Shown: one piece after another, positions 38,701 through 42,119 of the stretch
Layout: each line of letters begins with the position of its first letter
How positions within the stretch are numbered: the first letter of the stretch is position 1
Assembly (NCBI GenBank): GCA_025024175.1
Contig: QCXZ01000064.1
Location: forward strand, 11,532,001 to 11,596,000
DNA length: 64,000 nt
Direction: 5' to 3'
Source of the DNA: Rhyzopertha dominica
Lineage: Eukaryota; Arthropoda; Insecta; Coleoptera; Bostrichidae
Made by a program: the position numbers and the translations under genes
Notes under the pieces: generated by a model
What the model saw: only the letters and a program-made list of their open reading frames with translations
What the model was told of the DNA's origin: nothing
Database searches by the model: none

Positions 38701-40180
38701 TATTTCTGATTCTCAATCGAGGCTCCCTAATTTTCTCACAAGTTCCAAGACGTATTTGTGATGGATAGGTTTATAAGGGTGGAACTCATTAAAGCAGTGA
38801 GGAACCGTTCCAGCTCAATGTAGTCATTATTTTTGTAAAATAAACACAATTTCCACACTTTCCTGAACTGTAAACACCATTTTGGATTGGTAACTTTCAA
38901 TGTTAGGTAGTAAACAGCTACAGAATTCAAATTGGCGATAGAGTACAAATAATTCAAGAAGATAATCCAATTTATATGAAACTTAAAAAGATCGAATAAG
39001 TAATTTCAGTTTTTAATGCATTAAAGATTCAGGGACATTTTCGATGTCTTAAAATAACAAACTTTCCTTGTTTAAATTGATTTAGCATTTCTCGGTCAAA
39101 ATTAAATTTTTCGAAAAAACTGATACCTATACTTAGTTTTTCCTACGCATTTTCAGAAAGGACTTTGGAAGACCTTCAAATTGAGGTAATATTCGACCTC
39201 TCTTTCCTGCTAGGGGTAGAGGGTTGTTCTGACAACTTCGAATGTTTGATCAAAAGTGTCCTTGACTTTTTTCAGGATTTTACCTTATAAGTTCATGCTA
39301 GTTATTGTTCATTTCATTATTTTTCATATTTTAATGTTAGGTATAAAGCACCTTAATTTTTGTAATTCAGTATTCAAGCACCATGTGTATATTATGCTTC
39401 TCTTTCAAGCTCATACCCCAATTGAGAGTGTAGATGTTACACTAGGCTTCAGGGGAGAATATGACGATATCACTGCAGTACCAGTAGTCAACCAGATTGC
39501 GAAAATCATCCAAACTTTAGAGGGTACAATCAATTCAGAAGGGATGAAAGCTGACATTACAAATGATGTTCTTTTTATAAAATTCTCCTTAATAGGCAGC
39601 AATAAAGTTGATGTTGCTTATAAAATGGAGCAACTGGTATGAGAGCTTACACACTTTTCTCAATATTATTTTTACATAAAATATTTATTTACCTAGGTCA
39701 TGCAACAACGTTTGCCAGGAATGACGGCAGATATTACAAGATCAAGATTTTTACACCGTTTGGGTGCAATTGTAGAACCTGTAATGGCAGAAAAGATTGT
39801 AGCATTGGAGCACAGGGAAGTTGTATCACAGTCTCCTGTTCTGTGGTCGCACCCTATCACACAGGCTTTAATTGTTATAGCGGCTGCTTCTGCATTTGTT
39901 ATTTTCTGTTCTGACAGTATTGGTTATTTTGTATAAGAGAAAGGTAAGTTAAAATCAATACAGATTTATAGTTTTATTACACAACTATAGTTTAAAACCA
40001 TTATATTTCTTTCAAAAGAAAAACTTCTAAATTAATTTTTATTTTAGATGAGTGCACTGCATAATATTGAAATAAAATCATTACTGATAGTGATAGATTC
40101 CTATCAAGGTCAATTTACATTGAGCTGCTAAGGAAAGGGTTAAGTTGTCTTCGCCAGATATTAAACCAGTACAGAATTAG
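2692..40180 (+). CDS. Multi-module WAP/thyroglobulin/antistasin/lustrin/Kunitz membrane protein (18-exon gene model)
   Basis: Joined exons, in order: 2692-2764, 9629-9775, 12841-13053, 18031-18216, 20615-20944, 21352-21561, 21628-21852, 21913-22104, 26562-26618, 29993-30394, 30570-30725, 31140-31500, 31731-31942, 35983-36426, 38016-38283, 39410-39636, 39697-39943, 40048-40180. Taking the undamaged copies of the last exons, the coding length is 4083 nt, about 1360 residues. Order: signal peptide; three WAP-thyroglobulin-antistasin-lustrin cassettes plus an extra thyroglobulin-antistasin pair; Kunitz; two thyroglobulin domains; SEA-like region; transmembrane helix; 44-residue tail. These module families commonly inhibit serine or cysteine proteases or bind matrix proteins, so a cell-surface inhibitory or matrix role is inferred. 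I cannot assign an orthologue. Exons 15, 17 and 18 are frameshifted in this copy but clean in other copies. Confidence 0.88.
2765..3430. other. Start of intron 1
   Basis: Non-coding, AT-rich intron DNA after the donor at 2765. I recognise no repeat family or exon here. Confidence 0.4.
3430..3809 (+). pseudogene. Tc1-like transposase relic, left half
   Basis: In the + direction near 3560 the DNA reads [12 protein letters not shown] followed by RRRRDGE, matching the first catalytic block of insect Tc1-like transposases (FSDESRF, then a VWRRRGE-type motif). A decayed [10 protein letters not shown] segment follows. The coding sense stops at the pogo insertion at 3810 and resumes after 6465. A related relic lies at 16876-17560. 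Confidence 0.68.
3812..6463 (-). mobile_element. pogo/Tigger-type DNA transposon
   Basis: The ends are inverted repeats reading GAGTAA(A)G then GCTAAATGTGGAATA, flanked by TA at 3810-3811 and 6464-6465. The minus strand carries a decayed DDE_1 (pogo/jerky-like) transposase at 4378-6012. Subterminal DNA holds further copies of ATGTGGAATA: a near-palindrome around 4044-4066 at the left, and others around 6066-6085 and 6098-6112 at the right. The element sits inside an older Tc1-like relic. Confidence 0.88.
4378..6012 (-). pseudogene. pogo/Tigger (DDE_1) transposase, broken by frameshifts and stops
   Basis: From 6012 leftwards: an N-terminal helix-turn-helix with the VPRSTLFRY motif; a CENP-B-type DNA-binding region ([24 protein letters not shown]); then the catalytic region with [10 protein letters not shown] where [11 protein letters not shown] sequence is expected, [11 protein letters not shown], and the third block [20 protein letters not shown]. 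The C-terminus is a Lys/Ser-rich tail ending in ECVFCNGKH, the start of a Cys-rich finger common in insect Tigger-like proteins. The frame changes near 5930, 5520, 5290 and 5150 and there are stops, so it is not functional. Confidence 0.9.
6466..6780 (+). pseudogene. Tc1-like transposase relic, right half
   Basis: Immediately after the pogo element the + strand reads [12 protein letters not shown], corresponding to the third catalytic block ([13 protein letters not shown]) of Tc1-like transposases. The following DNA (GATCATCTGAT..GTGATCAGACGG) resembles 17325-17360, and the segment ending in TATTACTGGATGTTCTTCT resembles 17505-17535, so the same family left a second copy in intron 3. Confidence 0.68.
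6781..7990. other. Intron 1, no recognised feature
   Basis: AT-rich intron DNA with one ambiguous base near 6987. No exon with compatible Cys-rich coding was found on either strand. Confidence 0.4.
7990..9235 (-). pseudogene. Non-LTR retrotransposon fragment (ORF1 C-terminus and endonuclease)
   Basis: Minus strand, reading leftwards. The segment 8732-9058 resembles the C-terminal domain of non-LTR ORF1 proteins ([42 protein letters not shown]). The segment 8018-8520 is an APE-type endonuclease fragment: [11 protein letters not shown] start, [32 protein letters not shown] and the terminal [10 protein letters not shown]. Reverse transcriptase is absent, so the copy is broken at its 3' side. 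Frames change between and within the parts. Confidence 0.78.
9236..9628. other. End of intron 1
   Basis: AT-rich sequence leading to the acceptor TGTTTTCAG at 9620-9628. No repeat recognised. Confidence 0.4.
9629..9775 (+). CDS. Exon 2: WAP (four-disulfide core) domain 1
   Basis: A single exon encodes one eight-cysteine WAP domain with the central adjacent pair ([12 protein letters not shown]). WAP domains often inhibit serine proteases. Acceptor TTTTCAG, donor GGTAAGT, phase 1 at both ends. It opens the first WAP-thyroglobulin-antistasin-lustrin cassette. Confidence 0.93.
9776..10735. other. Intron 2, left part
   Basis: Non-coding AT-rich DNA. A short open stretch at 10185-10439 has no domain sense and is probably chance. 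Confidence 0.4.
10740..11700 (-). pseudogene. mariner/Tc-superfamily transposase relic
   Basis: A left-end-like motif ACAGGGTGTTCAACAA lies near 10752. On the minus strand the coding relic shows [14 protein letters not shown] near 11310 (second catalytic block, QQDGAPPH type) and, about 90 nt further along that strand, [13 protein letters not shown] near 11230 (third block). The first block is not recognisable. Numerous stops and frame changes mark an old insertion. Ambiguous bases lie near 10915-10941. Confidence 0.65.
11701..12840. other. Intron 2, right part
   Basis: AT-rich intron DNA ending with acceptor ATATATTCAG. No coding or repeat family recognised. Confidence 0.4.
12841..13053 (+). 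CDS. Exon 3: thyroglobulin type-1 domain 1
   Basis: One exon, one thyroglobulin type-1 domain: six cysteines with the hallmark order [16 protein letters not shown] and terminal VNC. In other proteins such domains bind or inhibit cysteine and aspartic proteases. Phase 1 at both ends; acceptor at 12840, donor GTAACT at 13054. Confidence 0.94.
13054..14424. other. Intron 3, left part
   Basis: Non-coding. No recognised element between exon 3 and the satellite. Confidence 0.4.
14425..15560. repeat. Tandem satellite, ~136-bp unit with GAAGCACAAT/ATTGTGCTTC hairpin
   Basis: Six well-matched units start near 14431, 14564, 14703, 14841, 14977 and 15113, followed by decayed units to about 15560. Each unit begins AACACATGAAGCACAATAAA, contains GGGCAATTGTGCTTCAATAT about 50 nt later, then GGTGGCTAACTTCCAAATAT and GGGGTCATGTGGCTAAG. 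The AAGCACAA and TTGTGCTT segments are complementary, so every unit can form a short hairpin. Central units are the most alike and edge units the most diverged, as expected from unequal exchange. Confidence 0.93.
15561..16870. other. Intron 3, middle
   Basis: AT-rich DNA without recognised coding sequence, TIRs or tandem repeats. Confidence 0.4.
16876..17560 (+). pseudogene. Tc1-like transposase relic, second copy
   Basis: It aligns by eye with the relic split at 3430-3809 and 6466-6780: GCATTTCTAAAAGCTTCTTC near 16906 matches GCATTTATAAAAGCTTCTTT near 3443. An RSPDLSP reading appears near 17210 (third catalytic block). The tail with TTACTGGGTGTTTCTT matches the other copy's tail. Coding is heavily decayed. 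Confidence 0.6.
17757..17810 (+). repeat. Fragment of a dispersed repeat (candidate LTR end)
   Basis: CAGTGTGGATGACACCATCT and the following GTGGCAATACGGCA match, in reverse complement, the end of the longer repeat at 37480-37760 and its copy at 49250-49535. Only about 50 bp are retained here. Confidence 0.55.
18031..18216 (+). CDS. Exon 4: antistasin-like domain 1
   Basis: A Cys-rich domain of antistasin type with [20 protein letters not shown], followed by a second Cys-rich half ending CPPIPTC. Antistasin domains are known as serine-protease inhibitors in leeches and other animals. Acceptor GTTGCAG at 18030. The donor splits the final Cys codon (T, then GTAAGT) and exon 5 completes it with GC. 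Confidence 0.9.
18217..18780. other. Intron 4, left part
   Basis: Non-coding AT-rich intron DNA, nothing recognised. Confidence 0.4.
18780..20330 (-). pseudogene. Decayed Tigger/jerky-like (DDE_1) transposon
   Basis: On the minus strand a [15 protein letters not shown] HTH motif appears near 20030. Next comes the catalytic domain with [16 protein letters not shown] near 19700 (family norm YDETNVSDDPG, so the catalytic Asp is Glu), [17 protein letters not shown] near 19560, [20 protein letters not shown] near 19430, and [16 protein letters not shown] near 19370. Stops and frame changes break it. It is a different family from the pogo element at 3812-6463, judged by its catalytic-region motifs. 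Ends were not resolved; one ambiguous base lies near 19151. Confidence 0.78.
20331..20614. other. End of intron 4
   Basis: Short AT-rich stretch to the acceptor ATATAACAG at 20614. Confidence 0.4.
20615..20944 (+). CDS. Exon 5: lustrin-type Cys-rich domain 1 plus WAP domain 2
   Basis: The first half ([28 protein letters not shown]) has the six-cysteine pattern of lustrin-type repeats and closes cassette 1. The second half ([30 protein letters not shown]) is an eight-cysteine WAP domain opening cassette 2. It is one of the exons that carries two modules without an intron between. Phase 1 at both ends. Confidence 0.92.
20945..21351. other. Intron 5
   Basis: Intron of about 400 bp. The section 21000-21215 is more GC-rich than its surroundings, suggesting a small inserted repeat, but no family is recognised. 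Confidence 0.45.
21352..21561 (+). CDS. Exon 6: thyroglobulin type-1 domain 2
   Basis: Six-cysteine thyroglobulin domain with [16 protein letters not shown] and [11 protein letters not shown]. Acceptor TTTTCAG, donor GGTAAGC, phase 1 at both ends. Second module of cassette 2. Confidence 0.94.
21628..21852 (+). CDS. Exon 7: antistasin-like domain 2
   Basis: Antistasin-type domain with [17 protein letters not shown] followed by [12 protein letters not shown] and ending CPTLPV plus a split Cys codon. The preceding intron is only 66 bp. A 5' linker ([12 protein letters not shown]) joins it to the thyroglobulin domain. Confidence 0.92.
21913..22104 (+). CDS. Exon 8: lustrin-type Cys-rich domain 2
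   Basis: Six-cysteine lustrin-type domain ([36 protein letters not shown]) that closes cassette 2. The preceding intron is 60 bp. The donor GGTAAAG at 22105 opens a 4.5-kb intron. Confidence 0.9.
22105..22820. other. Intron 8, left part
   Basis: Non-coding AT-rich DNA; no repeat or exon recognised before the ~120-bp satellite. Confidence 0.4.
23111..23276 (+). repeat. copia 5' LTR (3'-truncated)
   Basis: It matches the 3' LTR from TGTTGGAGGTTAATC to GATTTACGA, where the integrase-coding region begins abruptly. The missing tail (CCTCTAACA) and everything up to mid-integrase were lost in one deletion. Confidence 0.92.
23179..25767 (+). CDS. copia polyprotein remnant (integrase C-part, reverse transcriptase, RNase H), open
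   Basis: One open frame of 862 codons. The first ~33 codons are read through the LTR. From about residue 34 it is copia integrase ([20 protein letters not shown]), with the integrase C-terminal region ([10 protein letters not shown]). An acidic run of about 15 Glu encoded by a GAA repeat (24018-24058) follows. Reverse transcriptase comes next ([24 protein letters not shown], catalytic YVDDILY), then RNase H ([44 protein letters not shown]). It ends TKALP... just before the polypurine tract. No gag or protease remains, so it is not autonomous, but the pol frame is intact. Confidence 0.94.
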   Translation: MSVVVLYIEEIQEYFQSTSYCIILVLLVPTIYEFLKQNGICRRLTVSNTPQRNGVAERKNRSLVEITRCLLIQSGLSKGFWAEAVYTANYLRNRCPSKTLNGCTPFEVLFKTSPNLNHLRVFGSKVFVLNKDVRNDKLEPRSMEGIIVGYSEESKGYRIWLKEDKKLVIARDVKFIEESVQGLRSYELNGTLLNRQEEQADNPVEIIDTKVLANERSSDSNLTELSVQETEVRSEIMEYPEDGTAKGKVIRGVGRPRLLRSGSRGRPRKMYSRNKRIDTKEEEEEEEEEEEEEDVPNEDLEKIDNQYEMAGLVTNDKMSDILLREAVTGTDAEEWMKAIAEEIRNLIRNKTWELVDRPNNRDVVTCRTILRNKTNSDGSLERRKARVVARGFPQRKGIDYSETFAPVVRLDSVRLLMALAAKKNLAVYQMDIVAAYLNGDLDERIYMELPELFEDSLNRIIKEDGKESDLGRHAYEMMQILKEGDKVCKLKKALYGLRQAGCQWNKKLDQTLRGLGLKSTANDTCLYFSKIGNEFTFLVVYVDDILYMSTSSNRLSAIKLGLRKVFDIKDLGIANFCLGIEIKQVNGEIQLSQRRYINNLLKKFGMEESNPIGTPSELKIKLDGYQANPNKDNQRDKPYRQLIGSLMYLAVVPRPDIAFIVNKLAQFNDTHQDIHWTAAKRVLRYLQGSHYGLVYKQSDAGICGFADADYANDITDRKSYTGYVFTLSGAAIVWKSCKQKLVAVSTTEAEYVALSEATREAVYLRQLMLEMELPELSRVVLATDNRGAKCIAENAICQSRAKHIDVRYHFIRQVIKEKKIYLIRTPTGLMSADIFTKALPGPTHYRCLEELGMKKLLFGRTI
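25776..25958 (+). repeat. copia 3' LTR
   Basis: Complete 183-bp LTR bounded by TG...CA, immediately followed by the ACATA target duplication. Confidence 0.93.
26562..26618 (+). CDS. Exon 9: short Cys-free linker
   Basis: A 57-nt, 19-codon exon ([19 protein letters not shown]) with acceptor TTTTTACAG and donor AGTAAGT, phase 1 at both ends. It has no cysteine and a Ser/Thr/acidic composition, so it is a flexible linker between cassette 2 and the next thyroglobulin domain. Being a multiple of three and symmetric, it could be skipped without changing frame. Support comes only from splice sites and phase. Confidence 0.62.
26984..28655 (-). mobile_element. Tc1-like element with IR/DR-type long terminal repeats
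   Basis: About 230-bp inverted terminal repeats surround a minus-strand transposase. The motif CATAATAGTTCGGCC occurs at the outer left end (~26988), inner left (~27186) and as a variant (~27218). In inverted form it lies at the inner right (~28444) and, degenerate, at the outer right (~28640). This is the two-site arrangement of IR/DR Tc1 elements. Exact target duplication is unclear because the right end abuts a GATACA repeat. Confidence 0.88.
27238..28324 (-). pseudogene. Tc1-like transposase with a 61-bp intron and one in-frame stop
   Basis: Start [12 protein letters not shown] at 28324. N-terminal HTH region ([20 protein letters not shown]); GRVHQ, then an in-frame TAA (28160-28162), then [19 protein letters not shown], the second HTH with the GRP hinge. 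The frame runs to KIGCKFYK, where a GT...AG interval (27973 down to 27913) interrupts before [15 protein letters not shown]. Removing it restores the frame. Catalytic blocks follow: [18 protein letters not shown] and [11 protein letters not shown], a DD34E triad. It ends VGVTQY at 27238. Apart from the single stop the gene looks complete. Confidence 0.88.
28739..29948. mobile_element. Foldback element with ~500-bp inverted arms
   Basis: The left arm (28739 to about 29255) and right arm (about 29435 to 29948) are inverted copies. Matching segments include AAAGTGAAAAGTTTTGAGCG against the inverse near 29440, ATACTTTGAAATATGCAGAT near 28979 against its inverse near 29680, and AGCTGATTTTTT against AAAAAATCAGCT. 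The ends read GTCCGAGCGCA and, inverted, GTCGGAGTGCA, flanked by TA. No transposase is present. The right end lies only about 42 nt before the start of exon 10. Confidence 0.85.
29993..30394 (+). CDS. Exon 10: thyroglobulin type-1 domain 3 plus antistasin-like domain 3
   Basis: The thyroglobulin domain ([28 protein letters not shown]) is followed without intron by an antistasin domain ([19 protein letters not shown], ending CPPVPA plus split Cys). Acceptor TTCTGCAG at 29992. This pair lacks the usual WAP in front, having the Cys-free linker exon 9 instead. Confidence 0.93.
30570..30725 (+). CDS. Exon 11: WAP domain 3
   Basis: Eight-cysteine WAP domain ([32 protein letters not shown]). Phase 1 at both ends, donor GGTAGGT. 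It opens cassette 3. Confidence 0.92.
31140..31500 (+). CDS. Exon 12: thyroglobulin type-1 domain 4 and first part of antistasin-like domain 4
   Basis: Thyroglobulin domain ([27 protein letters not shown]) then antistasin sequence ([23 protein letters not shown]). The donor at 31501 (GTATTG) cuts inside the antistasin domain after TGC AG, phase 2, which departs from the phase-1 rule of the rest of the gene. From 31299 on, this exon is duplicated at 43082. Confidence 0.9.
31731..31942 (+). CDS. Exon 13: end of antistasin-like domain 4 plus lustrin-type domain 3
   Basis: It starts phase 2 (AG + A = Arg), completes the antistasin domain ([14 protein letters not shown]) and continues with a lustrin-type six-cysteine repeat ([30 protein letters not shown]), which closes cassette 3. 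Donor AGTAAGT, phase 1. Confidence 0.9.
31985..33745 (+). mobile_element. mariner/Tc-superfamily element with ~150-bp inverted repeats
   Basis: Inverted repeats lie at about 32125-32275 and 33480-33635, sharing GGGAAGGGGG, CATCATTGAAAAGGATATTT and GTATCACACTTGTACAATTT (inverted on the right). Between them, on the + strand, is a broken transposase. The outermost ends are not precisely defined. A second copy at about 43760-45500 belongs to the large duplication, not to a separate insertion. Confidence 0.8.
32386..33085 (+). pseudogene. Insect mariner-like transposase, broken
   Basis: Start [23 protein letters not shown] region ([33 protein letters not shown]), then NRQRPGRPK. Stops and frame changes follow near 32600. 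Downstream: [23 protein letters not shown] (first catalytic block, with Tyr where Asp is expected), [16 protein letters not shown], then [13 protein letters not shown]. The C-terminal third, including the usual QQDGAPPH and PDLTPLDFFLWG blocks, is mostly lost; [15 protein letters not shown] near 33090 is the surviving end. Confidence 0.85.
33746..34119. other. Intron 13, between transposon and satellite
   Basis: AT-rich sequence, nothing recognised. Confidence 0.35.
34120..35110. repeat. ~120-bp satellite array in intron 13
   Basis: The core TTTTTGCAC followed by TTTAGGTACCATGGTGCATG recurs near 34240, 34379, 34497, 34622, 34708, 34963 and 35082, spaced mostly 118-139 bp. An unrelated stretch at about 34750-34930 interrupts it. 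It is the same family and orientation as the array in intron 8 (22825-26440). Confidence 0.85.
35747..35953 (+). other. Open stretch of unknown origin just upstream of exon 14
   Basis: An open frame ([16 protein letters not shown] ... [20 protein letters not shown] ... [14 protein letters not shown]) ends in TAG 30 nt before the exon 14 start. It has protein-like composition and no low complexity, but it has no cysteines, so it does not look like part of the modular gene. Possibly a captured fragment of another gene or element; no family assigned. Confidence 0.3.
35983..36426 (+). CDS. Exon 14: Kunitz domain plus thyroglobulin type-1 domain 5
   Basis: The Kunitz domain shows [28 protein letters not shown] and the terminal NLVC. 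Cys spacings are 8-20-7-12-3, against the usual 8-15-7-12-3, because five extra residues follow the second Cys ([11 protein letters not shown]). The usual P1 site holds Thr. A thyroglobulin domain follows ([26 protein letters not shown]), then a charged Arg/Asp-rich linker. Acceptor TTGTTACAG, donor GGTAAGT, phase 1. Confidence 0.93.
36427..37479. other. Intron 14, left part
   Basis: AT-rich, with several long A/T runs and short open stretches without domain sense. No family recognised. Confidence 0.4.
37480..37760 (-). repeat. Dispersed repeat, candidate solo LTR
   Basis: Read on the minus strand it begins TGTGGATGACACC and contains a TATATAAGGG motif near 37580-37588, then TCAGATCTGTGCCG and CTGAGGAGGCTTTATAAGCC. 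Its first ~50 bp recur at 17757-17810. A TG start with an internal TATA box suggests an LTR; no target duplication or second LTR was found, so a SINE-like or MITE origin remains open. Its other copy at 49250-49535 lies in the large duplication. Confidence 0.45.
38016..38283 (+). CDS. Exon 15 (copy 1, frameshifted): thyroglobulin type-1 domain 6
   Basis: After an acidic linker ([16 protein letters not shown]) comes a compact thyroglobulin domain ([22 protein letters not shown]). Its first loop is unusually short: only six residues separate the first two cysteines, ESMGAQ, whereas other copies in this protein have over 20. After CWCVDE the frame is broken by three single-base indels; the copy at 49791-50057 reads cleanly (SGNQLPMTNSFKRGEQSC). 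Donor AGTAAGT, phase 1. Confidence 0.85.
38400..38920 (-). pseudogene. N-terminal transposase relic
   Basis: On the minus strand, from about 38880: [15 protein letters not shown], then [22 protein letters not shown], then [24 protein letters not shown] and [17 protein letters not shown]. This is the N-terminal helix-turn-helix part of the same insect mariner-like family as 32386-33085. A TATCGATA-rich imperfect palindrome at about 38410-38490 borders it. Catalytic parts are absent. Confidence 0.65.
39410..39636 (+). CDS. Exon 16: SEA-like membrane-proximal region
   Basis: Acceptor CTTTCAAG at 39409. It begins phase 1, so A from exon 15 gives Thr, and reads [19 protein letters not shown], then [16 protein letters not shown] and [18 protein letters not shown]. 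The alternating strand-helix pattern next to the membrane resembles SEA-type domains, without the cleavage motif. Ends phase 0 at CTG before GTATGA. Identical frames occur in the other two copies. Confidence 0.85.
39697..39943 (+). CDS. Exon 17 (copy 1, frameshifted): juxtamembrane region and transmembrane helix
   Basis: It continues [20 protein letters not shown], then [17 protein letters not shown], then a ~23-residue hydrophobic helix ([20 protein letters not shown]) and a positive stop-transfer YKRK. Copy 1 has several single-base indels at about 39838-39910; the copies at 51465-51710 and 41587-41832 are clean. Phase 0 at both ends. Confidence 0.88.
40048..40180 (+). CDS. Exon 18 (copy 1, frameshifted): cytoplasmic tail and stop
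   Basis: The last exon encodes a 44-residue tail ([20 protein letters not shown] ... KPVQN, stop) in the clean copies. Copy 1 lacks one A near 40068 and one C near 40130, so its own frame is broken. The tail has no obvious signalling motif beyond several Ser and charged residues. Confidence 0.85.
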
Positions 40181-40711
40181 GATTCCTACCAGTACTGATT
40201 TGGGTCCTTGGTAAACAAGCGGAATCTATTACAAAGGGGGCTGTTGATCAGGGATTCAAACTTTAGTTTTTGTACATGTGCTAGCAGTATTTATATTAGG
40301 AATTTGTTACTTGTAATAATTTAATATAAAATGTATAATAATTAATGTTTTGTTTTATTAGTCTCTTTAATTTAATACGCATATCAGAATAAGATGTTCC
40401 ATGAATCTAATAAGTGTTATGTTTGTTTTTAATCAAACATATTCCATTTTATAACGCACTAATATTGGAGATCTATTAAAAATTCTAATTAAATTTGCTA
40501 ATTCTAGCATATTTATTTTTAAGTTTAAGTATTGGATAGACATTTATTGGAATTAATTACTCATTTGTGAGAAAAAAATCAAACAGTCTAATGAATCTGA
40601 CTGATATAAAGGGTGACTCACTAAGAGTACAGAGCGGTTATATGTTGAAAACTCCTTAGGTTATCGCTTAGAGAAAATTTTATTTTAACAAAAAAGTGCC
40701 AGAGAAATTTC
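40181..40711. other. 3' flank of the modular gene, copy 1
   Basis: Probable 3' UTR and flank, AT-rich, without a clear AATAAA. Its last ~100 bp (from about 40612, GGGTGACTCACTAAGAGTAC) is the left end of the foldback element seen complete at 52380-54527. Confidence 0.5.
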
Positions 40712-41348
40712 CCACTAAATATTACTCGGCAAGTTCCTAAGTTTCCCACTAGTTGAGCATCAATTAAATTAACCCACAAATGAAACTTCAAATTTGCCGC
40801 TAAATGTATGTGGGAATAGAATTTCTCTGGCACTTTTTTGTTAAAATAAAATTTTTCTCTAAGCGATAACCTAAGGAGTTTTCAACATATAACCGCTCTG
40901 TACTCTTAGTGAGTCACCCTTTATATCAGTCAGATTCATTAGACTGTTTGATTTTTTTCTCACAAATGAGTAATTAATTCCAATAAATGTCTATCCAATA
41001 CTTAAACTTAAAAATAAATATGCTAGAATTAGCAAATTTAATTAGAATTTTTAATAGATCTCCAATATTAGTGCGTTATAAAATGGAATATGTTTGATTA
41101 AAAACAAACATAACACTTATTAGATTCATGGAACATCTTATTCTGATATGCGTATTAAATTAAAGAGACTAATAAAACAAAACATTAATTATTATACATT
41201 TATATTAAATTATTACAAGTAACAAATTCCTAATATAAATACTGCTAGCACATGTACAAAAACTAAAGTTTGAATCCCTGATCAAACAGCCCCCTTTGTA
41301 ATAGATTCCGCTTGTTACCAAGGACCCAAATCAGTACTGGTAGGAATC

Positions 41349-41483
41349 CTAATTCTGTACTGGTTTAATATCTGGCGAAGACAACTTAACCCTTTCCTTA
41401 GGCAGCTCAATGTAAATTGACCTTGATAGGAATCTATCACTATCAGTAATGATTTTATTTTCAATATTATGCAGTGCACTCAT
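41349..41483 (-). CDS. Exon 18, inverted copy (intact)
   Basis: Reads the full 44-residue tail and stop on the minus strand without the indels seen in copy 1. It is preceded on the minus strand by an intron ending TTTTTAG. Confidence 0.85.
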   Translation of the reverse strand: MSALHNIENKIITDSDRFLSRSIYIELPKERVKLSSPDIKPVQN

Positions 41484-41586
41484 CTAAAAATAAAAATTAA
41501 TTAGAAGTTTTTCTTTGAAAGAAATATAATGGTTTTAAACTATAGTTGTGTAATAAAACTATAAATCTGTATTGATTTTAACTTAC

Positions 41587-41832
41587 CTTTCTCTTATACA
41601 AAATAACCAATACTGTCAGAACAGAAATAACAAATGCAGAAGCAGCCGCTATAACAATTAAAGCTGTGTGATAGGGTGCGACCACAGAAACAGGAGACTG
41701 TGATACAACTTCCCTGTGCTCCAATGCTACAATCTTTTCTGCCATTACAGGTTCTACAATTGCACCCAAACGGTGTAAAAATCTTGATCTTGTAATATCT
41801 GCCGTCATTCCTGGCAAACGTTGTTGCATGAC
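41587..41832 (-). CDS. Exon 17, inverted copy (intact)
   Basis: An 82-codon exon with the complete transmembrane helix, flanked by acceptor ACCTAG and donor GTAAGT in minus orientation. Same length (246 nt) as 51465-51710. Confidence 0.87.
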
Positions 41833-41892
41833 CTAGGTAAATAAATATTTTATGTAAAAATAATATTGAGAAAAGTGTGTAAGCTCTCATAC

Positions 41893-42119
41893 CAGTTGCT
41901 CCATTTTATAAGCAACATCAACTTTATTGCTGCCTATTAAGGAGAATTTTATAAAAAGAACATCATTTGTAATGTCAGCTTTCATCCCTTCTGAATTGAT
42001 TGTACCCTCTAAAGTTTGGATGATTTTCGCAATCTGGTTGACTACTGGTACTGCAGTGATATCGTCATATTCTCCCCTGAAGCCTAGTGTAACATCTACA
42101 CTCTCAATTGGGGTATGAG
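41893..42119 (-). CDS. Exon 16, inverted copy (intact)
   Basis: 227 nt, same SEA-like sequence as 39410-39636, with the same acceptor and the GTATGA donor. Isolated from any exon 15, because the palindrome arm ends at the gap. Confidence 0.86.

Noticed and set aside
39157..39288. Possible extra exon between exons 15 and 16 (open from the acceptor TTTTCAG at 39156 to TAA)
   Set aside because: If used it would end phase 0 at GTAATA, and exon 16 would then hit a stop almost at once. Exon 15 joins exon 16 directly in matching phase 1.
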